A stretch of DNA of 64,000 nucleotides from Bacillus sp. CH140a_4T (GTDB taxonomy: Bacteria > Bacillota > Bacilli > Bacillales > Bacillaceae_G), in contig NZ_WBPF01000005.1 of assembly GCF_008923725.1 (NCBI RefSeq), positions 1,000,951 to 1,064,950 of the forward strand, written 5' to 3'. Below the pieces are notes generated by a model. It was not told the DNA's origin, ran no database searches, and saw nothing but the letters and a program-made list of their open reading frames with translations. The translations under genes were made by a program, and so were the position numbers. Positions within the stretch are counted from its first letter, which is position 1, and each line of letters begins with the position of its first letter. Below, piece by piece: positions 47,361 to 55,476 of the stretch.

Positions 47361-48425
47361 TTATCCCCAGAAACTACTCTTATAAACTATTCCTAAAGTA
47401 ATAATATGTTCATATACAAAGTAAACAAAATAACATAATATTACTGCATAGTAAATTAACTTTTGATCCTTTTCTATAAATAACTTTATAACCCACGATA
47501 TCAATATCAAGTGATATAACCCAAAATATATGGAGAATCTTGCAAAAATCCAATTTTGAGTTGAAATAATCATAAATACTAGACCTAACAATGCCATATT
47601 TACGATATAATCACTTTCCGGAAAGATCTCTCTTAATTTATGTCTTCCAACATAAGCGAGAATGAGCGGTATTGCATCCACAGCAACCCGAAGAATATTA
47701 GCTCCTCCTTCTTGAAAATCCTTATAGTGACCATATTGTGTATCCCCTATAGTTGCAAAGAAAATTTCTGCAAACTGATTAAACCCTATTACTATAAGTA
47801 CCGCAATAAAGAGTAGTATAAATGTTATTGTCGACCATGCTTTTCTTCGGACTACAAAATAAATAGGAATTAATACAAGGGCGCTTTGATGAAAAGTAGA
47901 AGCAAATAGTACGATCAAAAAATATCTCTTCCAATTCCCATCTAAAATATATTTTGTAGCAGTAAAAATAATCGCTGCAGTTAAATACTGTCTTACTCCA
48001 TTCATTGACACTAAATACATGCCGGATGCGATATACACATATAAACTTAGTTCAATCATTCTTGAATATTTATATAGAACTGCTACTATTAATATATTTG
48101 TTATTAGAGCTGTTATCAAAATCAAAACTTGCGGATCATTCGTATATGCCTTTAAAATCATTTGCAAAATACTAAATCCAACATCCTTACTACTTTGAAT
48201 ATAATCCCAATTAAAATCAGTAACTGTAAAAGCATGCATATAAAAATACGTATCACCAATATTATTTCTAAAACCAGATACTAGTACAAGAGATGTCGTG
48301 GCCATTAAAATCAATAGTCGATTCGGTTTTAACATCACCATTTCTGAAGTTACTGGCATAGCAAAATACCGTGCAAAAAACGCTAGTATGAACACTATAA
48401 AGAAATTCATCCAAAGTATAGTCAT
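47361..48425 (-). CDS. EpsG-family polysaccharide polymerase (Wzy-like)
   Basis: 354 residues, about ten membrane helices. 'FRNNIGDTYFYMHAF' near residue 50 is the EpsG/Wzy start motif, and 'GVRQYLTAAIIFTATKYILD' with 'ASTFHQSALVLIPIYFVV' (Arg-Gln and His of the FHxSA motif) are conserved in the family. It would join repeat units at the outer membrane face. It lies centrally among glycosyltransferases, as epsG does in B. subtilis. Confidence 0.88.
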   Translation of the reverse strand: MTILWMNFFIVFILAFFARYFAMPVTSEMVMLKPNRLLILMATTSLVLVSGFRNNIGDTYFYMHAFTVTDFNWDYIQSSKDVGFSILQMILKAYTNDPQVLILITALITNILIVAVLYKYSRMIELSLYVYIASGMYLVSMNGVRQYLTAAIIFTATKYILDGNWKRYFLIVLFASTFHQSALVLIPIYFVVRRKAWSTITFILLFIAVLIVIGFNQFAEIFFATIGDTQYGHYKDFQEGGANILRVAVDAIPLILAYVGRHKLREIFPESDYIVNMALLGLVFMIISTQNWIFARFSIYFGLYHLILISWVIKLFIEKDQKLIYYAVILCYFVYFVYEHIITLGIVYKSSFWG

Positions 48426-48458
48426 TATTCTTCCCTCTTATCAATCCTAAGTAAATCC

Positions 48459-49352
48459 CTATATATTTACTTTTATTCTTGTTTTCAATGTAATGTAACT
48501 ATATAGAATAACCCCAAATGGCACTGCGCAAAGGGTAAGCACTTTGCATGGTGACTCTTTTATAAATTTTTTATTTTTCGCTATAAAGCTACTTGAGACA
48601 TAATGTACAGCTTGTCTATATTTAAATAGCCTATTTGCAAATGGTAGCTTCATCAGTTCCTTACGATAAAAAGCAAAACCTTTTGGATTTTTACGATACT
48701 GACTTAACATATTCATCGAAGAACCATCAGGCATATATTCAACATAACAAAGTGCTTCGTTCATGAGTAACATCTCATATTTCTGATCCAGCATATAGTA
48801 TTTATATGCCAAACCTACATACTTTTCATTTTTAAAAACTGGATAAGGATACTTCCTAGTTAGTTCTGTACGATATACCAATTTCTTATCTCCAGTTACA
48901 CCATGTTTATTGTAAAGATTAAACAGTGTGGAACGGTTAAGATTTAATGGTAGCTTTGAACCAATTACTGTCCCATCTTTATATAAATCAAGAGCAATGA
49001 TTCCACTTACTTGGTCACTTCCATTTTCATCCCAAAACGAAATGATTTTCTCTACGGCATCGCTAGGCATTGAGTCATCTGAATCAATGCACACATTAAG
49101 TTCAGTATCAATCATCTCGTAAGCTGTGTTATGAGCACCATGCATCCCTTGATTTACTTGCCAATAATACCTTATACTTATGCAATCTTCAGAAATCCAC
49201 GAATGCACTAACTCCTTTGTATAATCATCAGACCCATCATCTATAATTAACCATATAAAATCTTTACACGTTTGCCGCTTCAAACTTTCATAACACCCCT
49301 GAAGACAATATGCTCGATTATATGTAGGGGTAAAAATCGTTAGCTTTTTCAA
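48459..49352 (-). CDS. Family 2 glycosyltransferase
   Basis: About 297 residues: 'KLTIFTPTYNRAYCLQGCYE', 'IDDGSDDYT', 'NQGMHGAHNTAYEMID' and 'CIDSDDSMPSDA' show the GT-A fold and D-x-D. A C-terminal hydrophobic segment may anchor it in the membrane. Start TTG 49352 sits six bases after GAGGTG; the GTG three codons upstream is inside the ribosome site. Confidence 0.88.
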   Translation of the reverse strand: MKKLTIFTPTYNRAYCLQGCYESLKRQTCKDFIWLIIDDGSDDYTKELVHSWISEDCISIRYYWQVNQGMHGAHNTAYEMIDTELNVCIDSDDSMPSDAVEKIISFWDENGSDQVSGIIALDLYKDGTVIGSKLPLNLNRSTLFNLYNKHGVTGDKKLVYRTELTRKYPYPVFKNEKYVGLAYKYYMLDQKYEMLLMNEALCYVEYMPDGSSMNMLSQYRKNPKGFAFYRKELMKLPFANRLFKYRQAVHYVSSSFIAKNKKFIKESPCKVLTLCAVPFGVILYSYITLKTRIKVNI

Positions 49353-49357
49353 TATGC

Positions 49358-50467
49358 TCACCTCGATACTTCTACATAAAATTTTTGGGTAACCCCAGTA
49401 ATATTTTTTATATCGTATCCTTTTTCAGCTAATACATATTGCGCCACACTTCGCGATACTTGCTTGTCCGCAATAATTTGTAATGGACCTAACCAATTTC
49501 TTTTATCTAACAAAGAACACTGTTCAACTAAATTCAACCCCAAATCCACATCTTGTGTAATAGTGTCCGATATAATACATGGCAAACCCGCCCCTTGTGC
49601 TTCAATAAGAGTAACTGGCAAACCTTCATAAATAGATGGAAATACAAATGCATCAAATGCTTGTAATAAACGATTAATATCACTACGTATTCCTAAAAAT
49701 TTTACTTTATCTGTTAGATTCAGTTTCTCTACTTTTTTCTCCATTTCTAATCGAAGCGGTCCATCTCCAACTAATAGAAGAATAGAGTTCGGCCTATATT
49801 CTATTAATTGAGCAAAAATATCAATTAAAAAAGTATGATTTTTTGGATATGCAAATCTTCCCACATGTCCAATCACAAAAACATCCCCGTTAAGTTTGAG
49901 TTCTTTTCTTACCTGCTCTCTAATGTCTGGATTAAATGTAAATTCATCACATTCAATTCCATTTTTTAATATTTTTGTTGTACTTTCTCTATTGGCAAAC
50001 AACCATTGCGCTGCAGCTACTGAACATGCTAAAAAATGTGTAGCACACGACATAATAAATGCTCCTGCATACCTTTTATATATATTTGCTATAGCGCCAC
50101 CCTCACTGCTTGTACTATGACTATGCGCAATCCTAACTGGCACTCTTGCTTTTTTAGCTGAACGAAGTACAAAACCGCTCATTTTATCCATATGTGAATG
50201 AACGATTTTATACTGCGGATGATTGCTAAAGAAAGTATCTAGTGCCTTTATATAACCTCTATGACCAACATCTGTAACGTATGGAATTCTATGAACTTTC
50301 CCACCTAACTTTACTATCTCTTCATCAAATATCCCCTCTTTACAAGTTAAAAAATCAAATTGTACTTTTGAGCGGTCTATATTACGATACAAATTCATAA
50401 TTAAAGTTTCGGCTCCGCCTCTATTCATATTTACGACTACATGTAATACTCTTAATGGAGTGCCCAA
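49358..50467 (-). CDS. Family 4 glycosyltransferase (EpsF-like)
   Basis: 369 residues, GT-B with 'LRVLHVVVNMNRGGAETLIM', 'VIGHVGRFAYPKNHTFLIDI' and 'AFVFPSIYEGLPVTLIEAQG'. The start is TTG at 50467, seven bases after GGAGG, overlapping the preceding glycosyltransferase by 16 bases. Close sister of 46170-47318. Confidence 0.88.
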   Translation of the reverse strand: MGTPLRVLHVVVNMNRGGAETLIMNLYRNIDRSKVQFDFLTCKEGIFDEEIVKLGGKVHRIPYVTDVGHRGYIKALDTFFSNHPQYKIVHSHMDKMSGFVLRSAKKARVPVRIAHSHSTSSEGGAIANIYKRYAGAFIMSCATHFLACSVAAAQWLFANRESTTKILKNGIECDEFTFNPDIREQVRKELKLNGDVFVIGHVGRFAYPKNHTFLIDIFAQLIEYRPNSILLLVGDGPLRLEMEKKVEKLNLTDKVKFLGIRSDINRLLQAFDAFVFPSIYEGLPVTLIEAQGAGLPCIISDTITQDVDLGLNLVEQCSLLDKRNWLGPLQIIADKQVSRSVAQYVLAEKGYDIKNITGVTQKFYVEVSR

Positions 50468-51609
50468 TTTAAATCCTCCATTTCATCCATATATGTTGTA
50501 TAAATTTCTTGTTTCTCTTTCAACACTTCATTAACTGAATATTCACTCAAAATAATAGTACGTCCATACTGCCCAAGCTGTGCTTGTAATTTAGTATTTT
50601 TAGCAATAGACTGTATTCTTTTAGCCATCGCCTTTATGTCATCTTGATCTATAGTCCAACCATTTTTATTATTAATAATTAACTCCCTATGCCCTCTGTT
50701 ACTTGTAGCGATAACCGGAAGCCCACAGGCCATAGCTTCCATAATATTAACTGGTAAACCTTCCCGGTAACTCGATGCAACAGCTAGATCACACATCTGT
50801 AGCAAATGGGCTATATCATTTCTATAACCAAGAAAGTGCACCATACTACTCACACCTAGTTGAGTCGCTATTTTTTTGCACTCCTGCATTAAAGGTCCCT
50901 CGCCAGCCAATAATAGCTTCGCATGTGGGATTTCATTTTTCAACTTTTCCAATAATCGAATTAAGTAGCTTTGATTTTTATTCTTGTTAAATTCAGCTGC
51001 ATAAAACATTAAAAAATCTTTAGACTTATAACCATTTTTATGTCTTAGGTTCTCCTTTTCTCTTTCAGTAACAGGAATATATCGTTCTATATCTACCCCT
51101 ACACCATGAACGAGTTTAATATCTTTAGCTTGAAAACGATGTTTAACTGCTAAATTGTAATCTTCTTCATTAATTGTTATAAGACAATCTGTAGTAGTAG
51201 CTAAACTCCTTTCAATTGGATAGTATAAAAGCCAATTTATAAACGGCGATCCTTTACAAAAGTGAAATCCATGCGCCGTATATATTACCTTTGTCCCTTC
51301 CCTTCGTACTTTCCGGGCAGCTATTCGAGCAATTACGCCTCCCATAGGTGTATGACAATGAACGATTTTATATTTATTTTGATGAATAATTGATTTTAGT
51401 TTTTTATATGCATGAAGGTTTTGTATGCTAAGAGGTGATCTTTGAATAGGAATATTATATTTTTGAGTTACGTACGGAAGATCTATATTCCCATTCGCTG
51501 CAACATGTACTTCCCAACCTTGGTCTGCAAACCATTTCAAATACGGTAAATGAAAAGCTTTAAAATGATAATCCACAGTTGCACAAAACAGAACTTTTTT
51601 AGACACCAT
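50452..51609 (-). CDS. Family 4 glycosyltransferase (EpsD-like)
   Basis: About 385 residues: 'KVLFCATVDYHFKAFHLPYL', 'EVHVAANGNIDLPY', 'IVHCHTPMGGVIARIAARKV' and 'SSYREGLPVNIMEAMACGLP'. The opening is that of EpsD of B. subtilis, the glycosyltransferase right after epsC, and it lies right after the dehydratase here too. The start is uncertain among GTG 51618, ATG 51609 and GTG 51606. Confidence 0.88.
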   Translation of the reverse strand: MVSKKVLFCATVDYHFKAFHLPYLKWFADQGWEVHVAANGNIDLPYVTQKYNIPIQRSPLSIQNLHAYKKLKSIIHQNKYKIVHCHTPMGGVIARIAARKVRREGTKVIYTAHGFHFCKGSPFINWLLYYPIERSLATTTDCLITINEEDYNLAVKHRFQAKDIKLVHGVGVDIERYIPVTEREKENLRHKNGYKSKDFLMFYAAEFNKNKNQSYLIRLLEKLKNEIPHAKLLLAGEGPLMQECKKIATQLGVSSMVHFLGYRNDIAHLLQMCDLAVASSYREGLPVNIMEAMACGLPVIATSNRGHRELIINNKNGWTIDQDDIKAMAKRIQSIAKNTKLQAQLGQYGRTIILSEYSVNEVLKEKQEIYTTYMDEMEDLNWALH

Positions 51610-51644
51610 CCCACGCACACCCGTCTTATTATAAATTTTTCCCT

Positions 51645-53471
51645 TTAACCTGATACTGGTATTAATAGTTTTAAAGTTTTACGCTGATTCACTAAATGTA
51701 ACAATTTCTTTCTTAATTCTAATTCATTTAGTACTGAATATTCCGAAATAAGTTTTTCTATCTCTTCTATACGAACATTCATTTCTTGCCCTACATAAAT
51801 TCTCGGGTGGACTTGTTTCTCATTCATTTCATCTTCTTTTAGTAATTCTTCAAATAGTTTTTCTCCTGGGCGTATACCCGTAAATTCTATTCCTATTTCA
51901 TCCACGGAGTTTCCTGATAATCGAATGAGGTTTTTAGCAAGATCCACTATTTTAACTGGTTCTCCCATATCGAGCACAAAAATTTCTCCACCTTTTGCTA
52001 ACGCACCAGCTTGCACTACAAGTCTTGATGCCTCTGGAATAGTCATAAAATAACGAACCATATCTGGGTGAGTAACTGTAACTGGTCCCCCTTTTTGAAT
52101 CTGCTTCTTAAATAACGGGATAACACTACCTCTACTTCCTAAGACATTCCCAAATCGTACAGTAACAAACTTTGTATGACTTATTTTATCTTTATGTTGT
52201 ATTACCATCTCAGCTAATTTCTTTGTCGCTCCCATAACACTCGTTGGATTCACTGCTTTATCCGACGAAATCATAACAAACGTTCCTACTCCATGTGTTC
52301 TTGCCGCCTCTGCTATATTCATAGTCCCAATCAAATTATTTTTAACTGCCTCTTCAGGATTATTTTCCATCAATGGTACATGTTTATGTGCAGCAGCATG
52401 ATACACAACATGAGGAAGATGTTTATTCATGATTACATGCATCTTCTTTTCATCTTGAATATCTGCGATTTCTGGAATGAAAACACCTTTCCTATCATTA
52501 TGTTTTTCATTTAATTCCATTTCTATTGAATATATACTGTTTTCTCCATGCCCTAATAAAATTAATTTTTCCGGCTTAAATTTCGCAACTTGTCTACAAA
52601 TTTCTGAGCCTATCGATCCACCTGCACCAGTAACTAAAATAACTTTATCAGTTATATAATCTGAAATGATATCCACATCTAGCTCTACAGGATCACGCCC
52701 TAATAAATCTTCTACTTGAACATCCCTGAATTCATTCACTGAAACTTTACCTGTTACTAAGTCTTCTAACATTGGAAGAATTTGCGTTTTCACATTTGTT
52801 TTTAAACAATCTTTTAAAATAATATTTCTATCTTTTTTGTTTAACGAAGGAATTGCTAAAATAATAATTTCAATATTCAGTTTTTTAATAGCGTAATCAA
52901 TTTGGTTCATACCACCAATTACCGGAATCCCCCAGATATCAAGATTATGTTTTTTGACATTATCATCAATAAACGCGACTGGCATTAATTCCGTAGCACT
53001 ATTCTTCAACAACTGTCTCGCAACCATTGTCCCAGCGGATCCAGCACCAACAATTAACGTTCTTTTCTTATCGCCTTTTTTTACATAATAAATATCTCTG
53101 TACATTCTCCAAATAAAGCGAGAACCACCTATTAATAAAATATGAATCATCCAAGTAACAACTAACAATCGAAAATACATTTTCCCCATGATTAGTTGCT
53201 GCACAGCCGCTGTAGTAAATATAGAAAATGTAACAACCTTGCATATAATTAGCATTTCTCCTATACTTGCATATTCCAAAGCCTTTTTATACAACTTATA
53301 AATAAAAGCAAACAAATGATGGCTAACTAATAAAGTGATCGAGCTAATAACTGATGATAAAGTGATAACACTGAAGCTAGCATTTACAAAAAAATAACTA
53401 AAAAAAATAGCAGTTAATACTATCAGTGAATCCATTAAAAGCAATAACGATATCCTCCGGCGATACGTCAT
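51645..53471 (-). CDS. UDP-sugar 4,6-dehydratase, membrane-anchored (EpsC/PglF/CapD-like)
   Basis: 608 residues from the ATG at 53471 (AAAGGAGG upstream). Four N-terminal membrane helices come first, then a Rossmann fold ('LIVGAGSAGTMVARQLL') and a second NAD-binding dehydratase domain ('ILVTGAGGSIGSEICRQV', 'ISSDKAVNPTSVMGATKKLA', where Met replaces the usual Tyr as in long-form enzymes). It converts UDP-GlcNAc to the 4-keto-6-deoxy sugar, the first step towards bacillosamine. Third gene of the operon, behind a structured leader. Confidence 0.92.
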   Translation of the reverse strand: MTYRRRISLLLLMDSLIVLTAIFFSYFFVNASFSVITLSSVISSITLLVSHHLFAFIYKLYKKALEYASIGEMLIICKVVTFSIFTTAAVQQLIMGKMYFRLLVVTWMIHILLIGGSRFIWRMYRDIYYVKKGDKKRTLIVGAGSAGTMVARQLLKNSATELMPVAFIDDNVKKHNLDIWGIPVIGGMNQIDYAIKKLNIEIIILAIPSLNKKDRNIILKDCLKTNVKTQILPMLEDLVTGKVSVNEFRDVQVEDLLGRDPVELDVDIISDYITDKVILVTGAGGSIGSEICRQVAKFKPEKLILLGHGENSIYSIEMELNEKHNDRKGVFIPEIADIQDEKKMHVIMNKHLPHVVYHAAAHKHVPLMENNPEEAVKNNLIGTMNIAEAARTHGVGTFVMISSDKAVNPTSVMGATKKLAEMVIQHKDKISHTKFVTVRFGNVLGSRGSVIPLFKKQIQKGGPVTVTHPDMVRYFMTIPEASRLVVQAGALAKGGEIFVLDMGEPVKIVDLAKNLIRLSGNSVDEIGIEFTGIRPGEKLFEELLKEDEMNEKQVHPRIYVGQEMNVRIEEIEKLISEYSVLNELELRKKLLHLVNQRKTLKLLIPVSG

Positions 53472-53522
53472 ATAACTTCCTCCTTTAATCAATTCCTTAC
53501 TTAACTCTTTCAAACTTAAAGT

Positions 53523-53562
53523 TTCTAACTATATTCTCTTTATTAAAAACACATAGTTAGAA
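53523..53562 (-). other. Inverted repeat after the EAR-like element
   Basis: Ten-base perfect arms (ttctaactat / atagttagaa) with a 20-base loop lie between the structured leader and the dehydratase gene. There is no T-run after it, so terminator function is doubtful; it may be the last helix of the leader. Confidence 0.4.
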
Positions 53563-53574
53563 CCTTTAATAAAA

Positions 53575-53705
53575 CATGGGCATCTAACCCTCCCTCACAT
53601 TACACTTTTGACGACTGGCATCTAAGGTTGTTTTCACAACCCACAGCATAATCGAGTGCCTCCATTGATAACGGTCAGGAGACATCACCACATCACAATT
53701 CCATT
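53575..53705 (-). ncRNA. EAR (epsC-motif) processive antitermination RNA, candidate
   Basis: The 290-base gap between the kinase gene and the EpsC-type dehydratase gene is the exact place of EAR in the B. subtilis eps operon. The minus-strand RNA has a GGTTGT-GAAA-ACAACC helix with GNRA loop (53641-53626), a six-pair GTCTCC / GGAGGC helix enclosing TGA / TCA (53683-53658), and the 9-mer TTAGATGCC twice (53625-53617 and 53587-53579). It is more GC-rich than its surroundings. The assignment rests on position and structure; I could not align it to the Rfam model. Confidence 0.68.
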
Positions 53706-53761
53706 GTTTTTTCTTTATAACGAACAATTCCACATACAAAAGTTTAATTTAAAAATAGCCT

Positions 53762-54424
53762 TTATACTTTCCCATTCAAAATCGCACCCAATATTCTACT
53801 TTTCGTAAAACTTAGTGCTCTTTTTGTTTCAAGTGCATCTTCGTTCACAGTGCGATTATACCGGATCACCAAAAGTACGCCTTCACACTTATCAGCTAAT
53901 ACGCTCGTATCTGTTACTTCTAATACAGGGGAAGAGTCAAATAATATGATGTCATACCGTTCCATCGCCTTTTGAATCAACGTATCCATTGCCTCTGAAC
54001 TAAGTACTTCTGACGGATTGAATGGCACTGGACCGCTAGTTAATACGTCCAGACTTTCCATCTCTGTTTTTTTTACAGCACCCAACAAATTTGTTTTTCC
54101 GTTCAATATATCAGTTAAACCAATTGTATTTTCTACTCCTAACATTTCATGAATCGTTGGTGTTCGTAAATTCGCATCTATTACCAATACTTTTTCACCT
54201 TTTTGCGCTATTGAGACTGCTAAATTTACTGTAATCGTTGATTTCCCTTCACCGTACCTCGGAGAAGTAATCACTATCGTTCTGATTTTATGAATAGACG
54301 AAGATAATTGAATGTTTGTTCGAACCGAACGATACTGCTCCGAAATTTTCGATCTTGGAGCGGTATACGCAATTATACTTTTTCCTTTAACTTCATTTGT
54401 TTTTCGTCTATTTTTGTATGCCAC
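53762..54424 (-). CDS. BY-kinase-like CpsD/CapB family protein, atypical
   Basis: 220 residues. Walker A is 'SPRYGEGKST' (54-63), Walker A' reads D-A-N (83-85) where the family has D-A-D, and Walker B is 'FDSSP' (162-166) instead of D-x-P-P. The protein ends right after 'ILGAILNGKV' with no C-terminal tyrosine cluster, normally the autophosphorylation site. It pairs with the Wzz-type protein before it (52-base overlap) and should control EPS chain length, but may act without autophosphorylation. GTG start after GGAGGG. Confidence 0.85.
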   Translation of the reverse strand: MAYKNRRKTNEVKGKSIIAYTAPRSKISEQYRSVRTNIQLSSSIHKIRTIVITSPRYGEGKSTITVNLAVSIAQKGEKVLVIDANLRTPTIHEMLGVENTIGLTDILNGKTNLLGAVKKTEMESLDVLTSGPVPFNPSEVLSSEAMDTLIQKAMERYDIILFDSSPVLEVTDTSVLADKCEGVLLVIRYNRTVNEDALETKRALSFTKSRILGAILNGKV

Positions 54425-55113
54425 TCCGTTCCCTCCCCCAATGACACTGTATTTTTCCCACTAAATTTATCTCTCATATTCTTTTTATTCATTTTAGAAA
54501 TTCCTCCCAAAACAGGGATATCTAACAATTGTTCAATTCGTCGTTCTGATTTGATTCTCTCATCCAGTGAATCCAATAAAAAAATAAAACCGATACTGAG
54601 CACCATACCTAACGTGAATGCAATTAGTATCGTCTTAAAGTGATTTATATTTATAGGCATAGAATATTTTTGAACTGGATCCTCTGGTAATATGCTCACA
54701 TTATTAAAATTCAGTATATTCGCTACTTCCTGCTTATAAACAGCAGCTGTAGTATTTGCAATTTTATGTGCAAGTACAGGATCCATATCCACTACATTTA
54801 TCCTCATAATCTGAGAGCCTTGTACACTTTCCGTACTTATTTGTCCACTTAATGCACCTGCTGATCTGTTTATATTCAATTCAGCAGCTACTTTTTCTAA
54901 TATTACAGGCTCATTTACCATTGCTTTCAATGTATTCATCGTTTCAGCATTAGCTTGAACAATTACCCTTGCGGAAGAAGCATACAAAGGTGTTTTCATA
55001 TACATACTATACATGGCTCCTCCTACCGTTGTGAGAGTCGTAAACAATAGTAGTATCCACACCCGTTTCCATATTACAGTGAATAGATTTTTCAAATTTA
55101 TTTCCTTATTCAT
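54373..55113 (-). CDS. Wzz/CapA-type chain-length modulator
   Basis: 246 residues, with two membrane helices (about 16-36 and 175-195) around an extracellular domain. It opens MNKEINLKNLFTVIWKRVWI, the Wzz/FepE signature, with 'NPxxA'-like 'DMDPVLAHKIANTTAAVYK'. It activates and recruits the BY-kinase and sets polymer length. First gene of the EPS operon; GGGGGAG precedes the ATG. The C-terminal cytoplasmic tail is longer than in most Gram-positive modulators. Confidence 0.9.
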   Translation of the reverse strand: MNKEINLKNLFTVIWKRVWILLLFTTLTTVGGAMYSMYMKTPLYASSARVIVQANAETMNTLKAMVNEPVILEKVAAELNINRSAGALSGQISTESVQGSQIMRINVVDMDPVLAHKIANTTAAVYKQEVANILNFNNVSILPEDPVQKYSMPININHFKTILIAFTLGMVLSIGFIFLLDSLDERIKSERRIEQLLDIPVLGGISKMNKKNMRDKFSGKNTVSLGEGTEWHTKIDEKQMKLKEKV

Positions 55114-55227
55114 TACTTCTCCCCCTCATTCTAATACCAATGAGATTTCAGTTGAACATTCCATAAAAAACAAAAACAAGATTATTATTTTTATTTTTCG
55201 AATATACAAAATTCCCTAATTACTGTC

Positions 55228-55256
55228 ATTTTAGTTCTTTATATAGAACGAGTCAA
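55228..55256 (-). promoter_or_regulatory. EPS operon promoter with SinR-like inverted repeat in the spacer
   Basis: -35 TTGACT (55256-55251), 17-base spacer, -10 TAAAAT (55233-55228). The spacer holds GTTCTTTATATAGAAC (plus strand 55234-55249): an exact SinR heptamer GTTCTYT and an inverted GTTCT half-site. The transcript would have a leader of about 108 bases before the first gene. Confidence 0.65.
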
Positions 55257-55342
55257 TACAATTTATTTTTGTTTAATCACTTCTTAATTTCAGCTCAAAA
55301 ATTACGACAATATTCTTCATAATTCACTGTAGATAAATGACG

Positions 55343-55376
55343 AACCCCCCCTATTACTGCAGTATCAAGGGGTTTT
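55343..55376. terminator. Hairpin between the EPS promoter and the glnA terminator
   Basis: AACCCC... / ...GGGGTT around the palindrome TACTGCAGTA is followed on the plus strand by TTTTTC. It may insulate the EPS promoter from glnRA read-through in either direction. Confidence 0.5.
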
Positions 55377-55438
55377 TCTTTGTATTTAAACGTATTTCAA
55401 CAAGGCTTTTTATCCTAAAAAATACCCGATAAATAAAA

Positions 55439-55469
55439 AAACCCTCAACACGTTATGTGTCAAGGGTTT
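55439..55469 (-). terminator. Terminator of glnRA
   Basis: On the minus strand AAACCCTTGACAC and GTGTTGAGGGTTT pair (two G-U) with a 5-base loop and a following T-run, 8 bases after the glnA stop. Confidence 0.85.
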
Positions 55470-55476
55470 GAGCCTC

